Source: Deltaproteobacteria bacterium (GTDB lineage Bacteria; Myxococcota_A; Polyangia; HGW-17). From it: a stretch of 5,356 nucleotides of DNA. Below the pieces are notes generated by a model, which was not told the DNA's origin, did no database searches, and saw only the letters and a program-made list of their open reading frames with translations. Made by a program: the position numbers and the translations under genes. The stretch is from NCBI GenBank assembly GCA_003249585.1, contig QKIM01000065.1, positions 1-5,356 of the forward strand, written 5' to 3'. This document shows positions 1 to 5,356 of this stretch, piece by piece. Position 1 is the stretch's first letter. Every line of letters begins with the position of its first letter.

Positions 1-661
1 GTTGACGGTTGACGTACACCAGGATCTCCCTCAGCCGCGCGAGCACATCCACCTCCTCGAGAATTCGCTGCTTCTCCCCCAGGGGGAGATCGAGGTTGGC
101 GCTGATGAGATCCGCAAGCTGTCCGGGGCTGTTGACGGAGTCGATGAGGGTGGTCGCCTCGTTGGGCACATCCGGGATCAACTGGATGACCTGCTTGGCC
201 GTCTCCTTGACGTTCTGCACCAGCGCGCGCACCTCCATGGAGCGAATGTCGGCCTCGGTCCCCTGCGCGGAGGCGTCGATGTCCACCTCGAGCACCGGAC
301 GCACCCGCGCCATGATAAAGGGCTCAAGCTCCGTCAGCGCGAGGATCTCGATGCGGGCTATCCCCTGAATGATCACGCTGTAGTTGTCCTTGCTCAACTT
401 GATGACCTTGAGGATTCGTGCCGAAGTGCCGAAGTCGAAGAGGTCCCCATGCCCAGGAGTCTCGGTCTTGGGATCGCGCTGGGAGACGATCCCGATGAAG
501 GGGCGCTCGAGCTTCACCACGTCTTCAATGAGCCGTACGCTCTGTTTTCGCCCCACGTCGATGGGGATGATGGAGCCTGGAAAGAGCACCGCGTTGCGCA
601 AGGGGAGAACGGGGAGCACTTCCGGGACGAGTAGTTCTTTTCCGGATTCTTGGTCTGTCAT
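1..661 (-). CDS. lon: ATP-dependent protease Lon, N-terminal part (cut by left edge)
   Basis: This is the first 220 codons of a Lon protease, the cytoplasmic ATP-dependent serine protease that degrades misfolded and short-lived regulatory proteins. The visible part is the N-terminal substrate-recognition (LON) domain. It opens with the family signature LPVLPLRN at residues 17-23, continues with VLFPGSIIPIDVGR (25-38), and shows GTSARILK (78-85), DNYSVIIQGIARIEI (92-106), SPGQLADLIS (178-187) and the helix EKQRILEEVDVLARL (196-210). The AAA+ and catalytic Ser-Lys domains lie beyond the window. I chose ATG at 661-659 because an AGGA-type ribosome binding site sits 8 bases upstream. An in-frame ATG 9 bases earlier (670-668) has AGG directly against it, which is too close. 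A sigma70-like promoter lies just upstream, and the preceding same-strand gene ends 175 bases away, so lon probably has its own transcript. The sequence resembles myxobacterial/deltaproteobacterial Lon by memory, not by search. The family call is secure. Confidence 0.95.
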   Translation of the reverse strand, partial: MTDQESGKELLVPEVLPVLPLRNAVLFPGSIIPIDVGRKQSVRLIEDVVKLERPFIGIVSQRDPKTETPGHGDLFDFGTSARILKVIKLSKDNYSVIIQGIARIEILALTELEPFIMARVRPVLEVDIDASAQGTEADIRSMEVRALVQNVKETAKQVIQLIPDVPNEATTLIDSVNSPGQLADLISANLDLPLGEKQRILEEVDVLARLREILVYVNRQ

Positions 662-705
662 GTCAACCATCCTGGCGCCGGCCGTCTGTGGGCGGGCGCA
701 TATCC

Positions 706-733
706 AATATAATACCTCATCGTGGCTTGTCCA
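706..733 (-). promoter_or_regulatory. Probable sigma70-type promoter of lon
   Basis: On the minus strand TGGACA (733-728) and TATATT (711-706) each differ from the -35 and -10 consensus by one base and are 16 bases apart. Transcription would start near 699, giving a leader of about 38 bases before the lon ATG. The site lies in a locally AT-rich patch inside otherwise GC-rich DNA. No heat-shock sigma32-type promoter and no CIRCE-like inverted repeat was seen, although lon is heat-inducible in many bacteria. Confidence 0.6.
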
Positions 734-743
734 TGGGGGAGCG

Positions 744-790
744 GTTCACTGACTCGCCGGGCGCCCAATAGAGGGCCACGGCGGGTGAAC
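744..790. repeat. Long imperfect inverted repeat / hairpin between the membrane-protein gene and lon
   Basis: Three nested pairs of arms are visible: GTTCAC (744-749) with GTGAAC (785-790), CGCCG (755-759) with CGGCG (779-783), and GCCC (763-766) with GGGC (773-776), closing on a 6-base loop AATAGA. Small bulges separate the arms. It starts 47 bases past the stop of the upstream minus-strand gene and ends just before the lon -35 box. It may act as a transcript end or stabilising hairpin for that gene, or as a binding site upstream of lon. There is no T-tract on either side, so a classical Rho-independent terminator is not supported. Confidence 0.6.
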
Positions 791-836
791 GATTCCACTC
801 CCCTCAGATGGTGTGTTCGGGGGACCTGGATATCAA

Positions 837-2129
837 CTAGAGCAGACCGCGCTTCTTGCGGTTGGAGGCATCCTTGAGGGTCTTCAGGAGATTGCCGGGG
901 AGCTTCTCGGTGGCCTTGATGAGCTTGGCTATCTCACGATACCGGAACTGCGCGCCCGCCATGAAGACGGAGACGGGGAGCATGATCTCGTGGGAGGCGA
1001 TCATCTGCAGGGACCGGGGCGCGATCTGCTCGAACTTGAGAGCGACGCGGGCGCCAGTGAAGAGCATCTTCTTGTTGACGGCGGGGTTGAAGGTGAATTC
1101 CCTCTTCTGGCCAGCCAGTTTGAAGGAATAGACCTTCTGGTAATCCTGGCACTTGGCCTCGCACTTTCTGGTGCAGGGCTGGCCCTTCCTTGGCTTGGAG
1201 GCAGGGTCACAGGGGCACAGGTTCACGTCCGTCGGGCACACCATGTTGCGCGCGTCGAAGGGCACGATGAAGGAGCGATGAATGGAACCGTCCATGAGGA
1301 CCAGGAACTTGACGCCTTTCTTGTCGGTGATGGCCTTGCCGCGCTCTTTGATGGACTTGGCCATGTAGGCGCGGAGCTTGTCTCCGGTGTTCTTGCCCGG
1401 CATCTTCTCGATGGCGGCGAAGAGGTCGGTGTAGGGCGCGATGGTGGAGTTGATGAAGTCCACGTAATTGTTGTACAGGTTGTTCAACTGAATGATATTG
1501 GCATAGTAGGTGATGAGATCACGAAGGAAGGCCTTGCGCTCACGCGGGTTGGGGATGAAGGTCAGTTTGGACCGGCCGGCCACGGTGATGTCGGGCTTCA
1601 TGGTAATCTTCTCAAACTGTTTCGTCCAATCCGTGAGCTTGGTAGGCATGGCGTTGAAGCCCTTGCTCAGGCTGTTGAACGTCTGCTGGACATTGTTGAT
1701 GTCATTGAAGATGTTCTTTGCGTCGGCTTTGGCCATGTTGGCCAGCTTGTTCTGCTCGACGCGGTGCCCTGAGCAGTAGCCGAGGCCCAGGCCGAGGACC
1801 GCGCAGATGCCGGCGAGGATGTAGGCGAGCTTGTTTCCCTTCTTGGTGAAGGCATCGAAGTCGATCTGCACGGCAGGAGCGGGAGCGGCCTGGGGGCCGG
1901 CATCCGCCGACATGGCACCACCACCGACGGGCGCCTGCTCACCGGACACACCGGGAGCCGGAGGAGCCTGGACGGAAGGCATCTGAGAACTGGGGACCGA
2001 CCCGGTACCCTGCTGCACGCCTTCCAGCTCCGGCGCGCTCTGGGTCTCCATTCCCTTGCGGGAAGCGGTTCTCAGCCTTCTTCTACCTAATCTGGAACTC
2101 AGGTCTTTATTTTCGTTGTCTTCAGTCAC
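837..2129 (-). CDS. Unrecognised single-pass membrane protein with a six-cysteine cluster
   Basis: A 430-residue protein that I do not recognise. Residues 1-26 are charged with a basic patch (RLGRRRLR, 13-20). Residues about 43-88 are a low-complexity tail rich in Pro, Ala, Gly and Ser. One hydrophobic helix spans about 101-118. Positive charges in front of it suggest N-inside topology, placing roughly 310 residues outside the cytoplasm. Residues 120-175 look helical and possibly coiled coil. Six cysteines at 298, 305, 307, 319, 323 and 327 form a compact cluster, spaced C-x6-C-x-C-x11-C-x3-C-x3-C, in a Lys/Arg-rich loop. If exported, these could form disulfides; metal binding is the alternative. 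The C-terminus is strongly basic (RKKRGLL). The start is GTG at 2129-2127, supported by a perfect GGAGG six bases upstream. A sigma70-like promoter lies about 80 bases upstream. No enzyme motif is visible, and function is unknown. The gene is well supported as real by its start signals and protein-like composition. Confidence 0.85.
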   Translation of the reverse strand: MTEDNENKDLSSRLGRRRLRTASRKGMETQSAPELEGVQQGTGSVPSSQMPSVQAPPAPGVSGEQAPVGGGAMSADAGPQAAPAPAVQIDFDAFTKKGNKLAYILAGICAVLGLGLGYCSGHRVEQNKLANMAKADAKNIFNDINNVQQTFNSLSKGFNAMPTKLTDWTKQFEKITMKPDITVAGRSKLTFIPNPRERKAFLRDLITYYANIIQLNNLYNNYVDFINSTIAPYTDLFAAIEKMPGKNTGDKLRAYMAKSIKERGKAITDKKGVKFLVLMDGSIHRSFIVPFDARNMVCPTDVNLCPCDPASKPRKGQPCTRKCEAKCQDYQKVYSFKLAGQKREFTFNPAVNKKMLFTGARVALKFEQIAPRSLQMIASHEIMLPVSVFMAGAQFRYREIAKLIKATEKLPGNLLKTLKDASNRKKRGLL

Positions 2130-2135
2130 AGTATA

Positions 2136-2140
2136 CCTCC
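2136..2140 (-). promoter_or_regulatory. Strong ribosome binding site fixing a GTG start
   Basis: Read on the minus strand, GGAGG is followed by six bases (TATACT) and then GTG. This decides the start of the 430-residue membrane protein in favour of GTG over the internal ATG at codon 27. Confidence 0.8.
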
Positions 2141-2180
2141 GTTGGTAAAAAGGGTGTTATCCTTGAATAATTTTTCAAAA

Positions 2181-2193
2181 CGGCCTCAGGCCG
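2181..2193 (-). repeat. Perfect short palindrome in the leader of the membrane-protein gene
   Basis: CGGCCT and AGGCCG flank a single central C (plus strand). In the minus-strand RNA this gives a five-pair stem with a three-base loop, followed by UUUUG. With the start site predicted near 2200, it would lie close to the 5' end of the transcript. It could be a 5'-stabilising hairpin, a weak attenuator or a small operator. The stem is too short for a confident terminator. Confidence 0.4.
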
Positions 2194-2206
2194 AACAGCT
2201 GAACCA

Positions 2207-2234
2207 ATTGTATGAAACCGCGTGAAAAAGTCAA
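2207..2234 (-). promoter_or_regulatory. Probable sigma70-type promoter of the cysteine-cluster membrane-protein gene
   Basis: On the minus strand TTGACT (2234-2229) matches five of six -35 consensus bases and TACAAT (2212-2207) matches five of six -10 bases, with a 16-base spacer. Transcription would begin near 2200, leaving a leader of about 70 bases that contains the palindrome at 2181-2193 and ends in the GGAGG site. This is the best promoter in the window. Confidence 0.65.
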
Positions 2235-2241
2235 GCCATAC

Positions 2242-2258
2242 TCCCCCGAGAAGGGGGA
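2242..2258. repeat. Compact C-run/G-run hairpin just upstream of the minus-strand promoter
   Basis: TCCCCC (2242-2247) and GGGGGA (2253-2258) form six perfect pairs around the 5-base loop GAGAA. It sits 8 bases upstream of the minus-strand -35 box, where an activator or repressor could bind. No U-tract follows on the plus strand, so it is not called a terminator. Confidence 0.4.
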
Positions 2259-2430
2259 CGGACTCCCGAATCACCGATGCAGCACACTTGACGACTTCTT
2301 TTTATTGGGGTTTCTCACTTCCAGGCGGCTTGCCCTCTTCTGAACGGCCACCCCGGGTCCCGAGTCCCTGGACGCCATGGCCGTTCTTTTCCGTAATCGG
2401 CCTGGCAAGTGCCTTCCGTGCACTTTCTAA

Positions 2431-2460
2431 TGGACAATCAGACGAACCCGGTGCTATTGT
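2431..2460 (+). promoter_or_regulatory. Candidate promoter for the propeller-S55 operon
   Basis: TGGACA (2431-2436) matches five of six -35 bases, and TATTGT (2455-2460) matches four of six -10 bases, with an 18-base spacer. Transcription would start near 2467, giving a leader of about 34 bases before the ATG at 2501. The -35 hexamer is the same one seen for lon. The weak -10 and long spacer suggest either a regulated promoter or a chance match. Confidence 0.35.
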
Positions 2461-2500
2461 TTAGGTCTGTTTTCCTGGATCACACAGAAACCGGACAAGA

Positions 2501-3658
2501 ATGCTCATGGGTCCTTTGTTTTTCTCCTGTTTTTTATTGGCCACGCCCCCCACGACCAACCTGTATCCGAGGCTCACGCCTCCAAACGCGACCATTCTCA
2601 AGGAACTGCAGAAGGTCGTGACGCACCTGCCCAAGGGGACGCTCAGAGCCGCGTCGGGATTTTCGACGACTGCCTCCATTCACGGTTCTTCGTCCTCCTG
2701 GTTCACCGATGAGGGCAACGTCTATTATTTCAAGAGCATCAAGTACCGGAGCTACCAGCTCAGAGCCCTCCTCAAGGGAAAATCCACCCACAGGACCTTC
2801 GCCATCCCTCCAGCCACTATCCCCAATATCGGGGTGCGGCCCGACGGGACCTTGGTCATCGCCCGCAACTCCACCATCTGTTCGTATTCTCCCCAGGGCA
2901 ATCTCCTGCGCACAGTCAAGGTCCCCGTGAACGGTCATATCCGCGGCTTCTTCTCCCTGGGCACGGGAGACCTGCTGATCTGGGACGCGCGAAACCTCCT
3001 CTATCTCCAAGAGAAAGGCACGCTCCGCTGGAACGTCCTGCTGCCCGCAGAAGTGAGTTATATCAGGCCTTACGGTGTCAGTCCCGGCTTTATCGTCGGA
3101 CTGACCAACAACACCCTCGAGGTCCGGAGATGGAAGACCGGGCGAAGACTCTTCAGCAAATCCTCTGTGACGCCCGGGGGGACCTCCGCAGCCTTCGGCT
3201 ACATCCCCGGCGGAAACATCGTCTATACCAACGACTACAAGACCGTGGAGGTGCTCGACGGCCTCAAGGGCACCACCCTCAAGCGGTTCTCCGTTCCATG
3301 GAAGATCCAGAACCTCATCGTCTCGCCGACCAGCGCCGCGGTCGCCCTGCTCATGGAGGGGCACCGCCTGGGCTGGGTCTCCCTCTCCACGGGCAGGTTC
3401 TCCTGGCTGGCAGAGATGGGCGCCCCTATGCGTCTCGAAGTCTTTTTCATGCATGGCCAGCTGGTCGTCATGTGGAACAATCGTTTCCTTGCCCTCGCCC
3501 CGGACGGACGACTCGCGTGGACCGTCCCCATCCCCTTTCACCTCACAAAAGTGAAATTTTTCAGGATTCCTGGTGGTAATATGGGCATTGCCTCGGAAAA
3601 CAAGGTCTATTTCCTTTACGGCAACTATTCAGCGCCCCCCCAGGGCAAAGAGAGATAA
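2501..3658 (+). CDS. Predicted secreted beta-propeller protein (WD40/PQQ-like repeats)
   Basis: A 385-residue protein built of repeated units of about 30-40 residues. Each unit has the rough pattern G-x-L/I-hydrophobic, then a polar turn, a strand, a D/Q-G or similar turn, and L-x-x-hydrophobic-x-V/L-P. Units are visible at about 70-103, 112-142, 153-182, 192-225, 236-266, 277-307 and 317-345, with a closing strand at 357-373. This fits a seven- or eight-bladed propeller. The clearest units are the one containing YSPQGNLLRTVKVP (129-142) and the one containing LAPDGRLAWTVPIP (332-345). Propellers of this sort usually bind proteins or sugars, and no catalytic residues are evident. The N-terminus MLMGPLFFSCFLLATPP resembles a very short signal peptide without Lys or Arg, so export is likely but not certain. 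ATG 2501 is chosen, with ATG 2507 as an alternative. An in-frame stop at 2462-2464 rules out an upstream start. The ribosome binding site is weak (GGACAAGA). The S55-domain gene begins three bases after its stop. Confidence 0.85.
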   Translation: MLMGPLFFSCFLLATPPTTNLYPRLTPPNATILKELQKVVTHLPKGTLRAASGFSTTASIHGSSSSWFTDEGNVYYFKSIKYRSYQLRALLKGKSTHRTFAIPPATIPNIGVRPDGTLVIARNSTICSYSPQGNLLRTVKVPVNGHIRGFFSLGTGDLLIWDARNLLYLQEKGTLRWNVLLPAEVSYIRPYGVSPGFIVGLTNNTLEVRRWKTGRRLFSKSSVTPGGTSAAFGYIPGGNIVYTNDYKTVEVLDGLKGTTLKRFSVPWKIQNLIVSPTSAAVALLMEGHRLGWVSLSTGRFSWLAEMGAPMRLEVFFMHGQLVVMWNNRFLALAPDGRLAWTVPIPFHLTKVKFFRIPGGNMGIASENKVYFLYGNYSAPPQGKER

Positions 3659-3661
3659 CCG

Positions 3662-5356
3662 ATGCATCTCCTTATATTTCTATCGATGATTCTACCTGCC
3701 GCGCCTGCGGACTTCATCAAGAGCAGTGAACTGAAGGCCGGAATGAAGGGGTACGGCCTGACGGTCTTTCGAGGGACAAAACCCGAGAAATTCGACGTGG
3801 AGGTCATCTCCGTCATTCCCAACGGACTGGGGATGATCAAGCAGAACCTCATTTTGGTGCGGTGCAAACACAAAGTGACCGACCACGCCGGCATCATCGC
3901 TGGAATGAGCGGCAGCCCCATCTACATAAACGGCAAATTCGCGGGCGGGCTCGGCTACGGGTTCAGTTTCCAGAAGGACCCCATCGCCATGCTCACCCCT
4001 GCCGAGGCCATCCTCGGGACCATGAAACGTCCTGTGGGGAAGAGCGACCCCTGGGGTCGGAAAATCGCGTCCTCTTTCCGCGAGGCCTGGGGAGACTCAA
4101 AGCTGGCCACGGCGTGGAAGGTGGCGCGGCGCTCCACGAACTCCATGGTGCGCCCCCTTTCCGTCTCCCTGTCCGTGGGGGGAATGTCGGGGAACATCTT
4201 CTCCAAAATGTTCCCGTCACTCGCCCAGATGGGCCCGGTCATCCCCGCCGGCACCTCCGCCGGTCTCATCGCCTCGGCCCCGTCCAGGTTCGTCGCCGGA
4301 GGCCCTGTGGCGGTCTGGATGGTGAGCGGTGACATCAATGTCGCCGCCATCGGGACGGTCACCCACATTGTGGGCAACCGTGTCGCCATCTTCTCCCATC
4401 CCTTCCAGGCCATGGGCGACACCAGGCTGCCTGCAGCCCATGCATACATCCACACGGTCATCGCCCGCAGCTCCTCCTCCATGAAGCTCGGGACCATGAC
4501 CCGTCCCCATGGCACCCTCATCAAGGACGAGCAGGCGACCGTGGTCCTCGACGAGTCCATGAACGCCGGGTCCATGCCCATGAGCATCGAAGTGTCGGGG
4601 CTCGGCGAGAAAGCCCGTGCCTTCAACTACCGTATCGCGAGAAACCGCTTCATCACGCCCCGCATGGTGGATGGCCTCGTGCGGGTCTCTCTCATGAAGT
4701 ATTACCAGAATCTGACCGATCTGACCTACACCCTCAACTACGAGTTCAAGATTCAGGGAGAGAAGCCCATCACCTTCACCGACGCCTTCTCGTCGAGCAA
4801 CGGCATAATCCTCGGCTGGGGCTTCTTCGGGTACGGGATGTATTCCGCCCGTGGCATGCTGGCCATCAACCTGCTGCTCAACAACCCCTACCGTCGCGTC
4901 GGTCTTGAATACGTGAAGGTCAAAGCCCACATCGTCAGGGGATTGAACCAGTACTCGATCACCTCGCTCGAGCTCCCCTCTCCCGAGGTCTCCGCGGATC
5001 GGGAGATCCCCATCAAGGTCAAACTGAAGCCCATGGTCGGCAAGGAGATCGAGACGACCCTCAGAGTCAGGCTCCCCAAGAACTTCAAAGGCACACGGGT
5101 CACCTTCCAGGTCTCCTCGGGGCGGTACACCGCCGTAGAAGAGGCTCAACCACGGAATTTCAAGCAGATCGTCCACTTCATCACCAAAACCATGGACAGC
5201 CACAATCTTGTGCTGACCGTGAACACCCCGAGCCCGGCCGTGGACATCGAGGGGGTCAGGGTCAAAAAAGTCCCGCTCTCGGTGCTGGACTCGCTCGTCC
5301 GACATACCAAGGGGGTCATGCGCCCCATCCGGCAGACACTGTACAGAACGGTCGTC
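3662..5356 (+). CDS. Exported SpoIVB-like peptidase S55 domain protein (cut by right edge)
   Basis: 565 codons are visible and the C-terminus is missing. MHLLIFLSMILPAAPA (1-16) looks like a short signal peptide with cleavage after AAPA. Then comes the S55-type block: LKAGMKGYGLTVFRGT (24-39), EKFDVEVISVIPN (42-54), IIAGMSGSPIYINGK (78-92) and KDPIAMLTPAEAIL (105-118). S83 in GMSGSP fits the nucleophile position by analogy with chymotrypsin GDSGG and SpoIVB. Later GDINVAAIGTVTHIVGN (223-239) and FSHPF (244-248, with H246) match the histidine segment of SpoIVB-like proteins. Further C-terminal are a KLGT segment (275-278) and a largely beta region (about 305-530) of unknown role. The family is known from SpoIVB, a sporulation signalling protease. 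Here there is no sporulation context, so a periplasmic or secreted protease, or a protease-derived scaffold, is inferred. ATG 3662 follows the propeller stop by three bases, with a weak AGAGAG site. ATG 3686 is a less likely alternative because it would remove most of the signal peptide. Confidence 0.88.
   Translation, partial: MHLLIFLSMILPAAPADFIKSSELKAGMKGYGLTVFRGTKPEKFDVEVISVIPNGLGMIKQNLILVRCKHKVTDHAGIIAGMSGSPIYINGKFAGGLGYGFSFQKDPIAMLTPAEAILGTMKRPVGKSDPWGRKIASSFREAWGDSKLATAWKVARRSTNSMVRPLSVSLSVGGMSGNIFSKMFPSLAQMGPVIPAGTSAGLIASAPSRFVAGGPVAVWMVSGDINVAAIGTVTHIVGNRVAIFSHPFQAMGDTRLPAAHAYIHTVIARSSSSMKLGTMTRPHGTLIKDEQATVVLDESMNAGSMPMSIEVSGLGEKARAFNYRIARNRFITPRMVDGLVRVSLMKYYQNLTDLTYTLNYEFKIQGEKPITFTDAFSSSNGIILGWGFFGYGMYSARGMLAINLLLNNPYRRVGLEYVKVKAHIVRGLNQYSITSLELPSPEVSADREIPIKVKLKPMVGKEIETTLRVRLPKNFKGTRVTFQVSSGRYTAVEEAQPRNFKQIVHFITKTMDSHNLVLTVNTPSPAVDIEGVRVKKVPLSVLDSLVRHTKGVMRPIRQTLYRTVV

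Larger units (their letters stand above)
2130..2500. other. Divergent intergenic control region
   Basis: About 370 bases separate the minus-strand membrane-protein gene from the plus-strand propeller gene. The left part (about 2140-2230) is AT-rich and holds the minus-strand promoter and leader. The right part holds a weaker plus-strand promoter candidate. Short inverted repeats lie at 2163-2178 (TTGAA/TTCAA, 6-base spacer), 2181-2193 and 2242-2258. An 80-codon reading frame from a GTG at 2222 to 2464 has no ribosome binding site and an unconvincing composition, so I do not call it a gene. I see nothing else between about 2260 and 2430. Confidence 0.7.

Noticed and set aside
1..14. Tandem GTTGACG repeat at the left edge
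   Set aside because: Two copies of seven bases inside the lon coding sequence, explained by ordinary codons.
2..634. A 210-codon open frame on the plus strand
   Set aside because: It is antisense to the unmistakable Lon N-terminal domain.
797..825. Weak TCCCC/GGGGA pairing just after the membrane-protein stop, considered as a terminator
   Set aside because: The arms are short, the loop is long (about 15 bases) and no T-tract follows. The larger hairpin at 744-790 is the better candidate.
813..1772. A 319-codon open frame on the plus strand
   Set aside because: It is antisense to the membrane-protein gene, which has a strong ribosome binding site and a membrane helix. The plus-strand product has shadow-like composition.
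2222..2464. Possible 80-residue protein in the divergent gap, in the same frame as the propeller gene
   Set aside because: It uses a GTG start with no ribosome binding site, overlaps the minus-strand promoter, has a low-complexity Pro/Ser-rich product, and ends in a stop before the propeller start.
2501..2533. Lipoprotein signal around Cys10 of the propeller protein
   Set aside because: The residues before the cysteine (F-F-S) do not fit a lipobox, and only nine residues precede it, which is too short for a lipoprotein signal peptide.
2534..3541. A 335-codon open frame on the minus strand
   Set aside because: It mirrors the propeller gene. The product is Gly/Glu/Asp-rich with no recognisable fold, and the plus-strand repeats are clearly protein-like.
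4217..5305. A 362-codon open frame on the minus strand
   Set aside because: It is antisense to the well-supported S55 gene. Its product is rich in Asp, Gly, His, Val and Glu, the typical mirror of a GC-rich coding frame, and shows no domain.

Overview
The window looks like chromosomal DNA from a fairly GC-rich Gram-negative bacterium. The Lon N-terminus, and a long secreted SpoIVB/S55-type protein of the kind common in Deltaproteobacteria and Myxococcota, point loosely to that group. This assignment is from protein character only and no search was run. There are no rRNA or tRNA genes, CRISPR arrays, insertion sequences or phage genes.

Layout. Two genes lie on the minus strand in the left half. 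One is the first 220 codons of a Lon protease, which runs off the left edge. The other is a complete 430-codon gene for an unrecognised single-pass membrane protein with a proline/alanine-rich N-terminal tail and a six-cysteine cluster near its C-terminal end. They are separated by 175 bases that hold a long imperfect hairpin and a good sigma70-type promoter for lon, so lon is probably transcribed separately. A divergent intergenic region of about 370 bases (2130-2500) carries a convincing minus-strand promoter, several short inverted repeats and a weaker plus-strand promoter.

Two genes lie on the plus strand in the right half, only 3 bases apart, and so are very likely one operon. The first encodes a 385-residue predicted secreted beta-propeller. 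The second encodes an exported protein with a SpoIVB-like peptidase S55 domain and is cut by the right edge after 565 codons. Both have unusually short, uncharged signal-peptide-like N-termini, so both products probably act outside the cytoplasm. The S55 protein carries its GMSGSP serine motif well before its GTVT...HPF histidine motif, the reverse of the order in Bacillus SpoIVB.

The most interesting points are the exported propeller plus S55 pair, the apparent circular permutation of the protease-like domain, and the orphan cysteine-cluster membrane protein that shares a divergent control region with them. Several long antisense reading frames (up to about 360 codons) are composition shadows of these genes and are not annotated.
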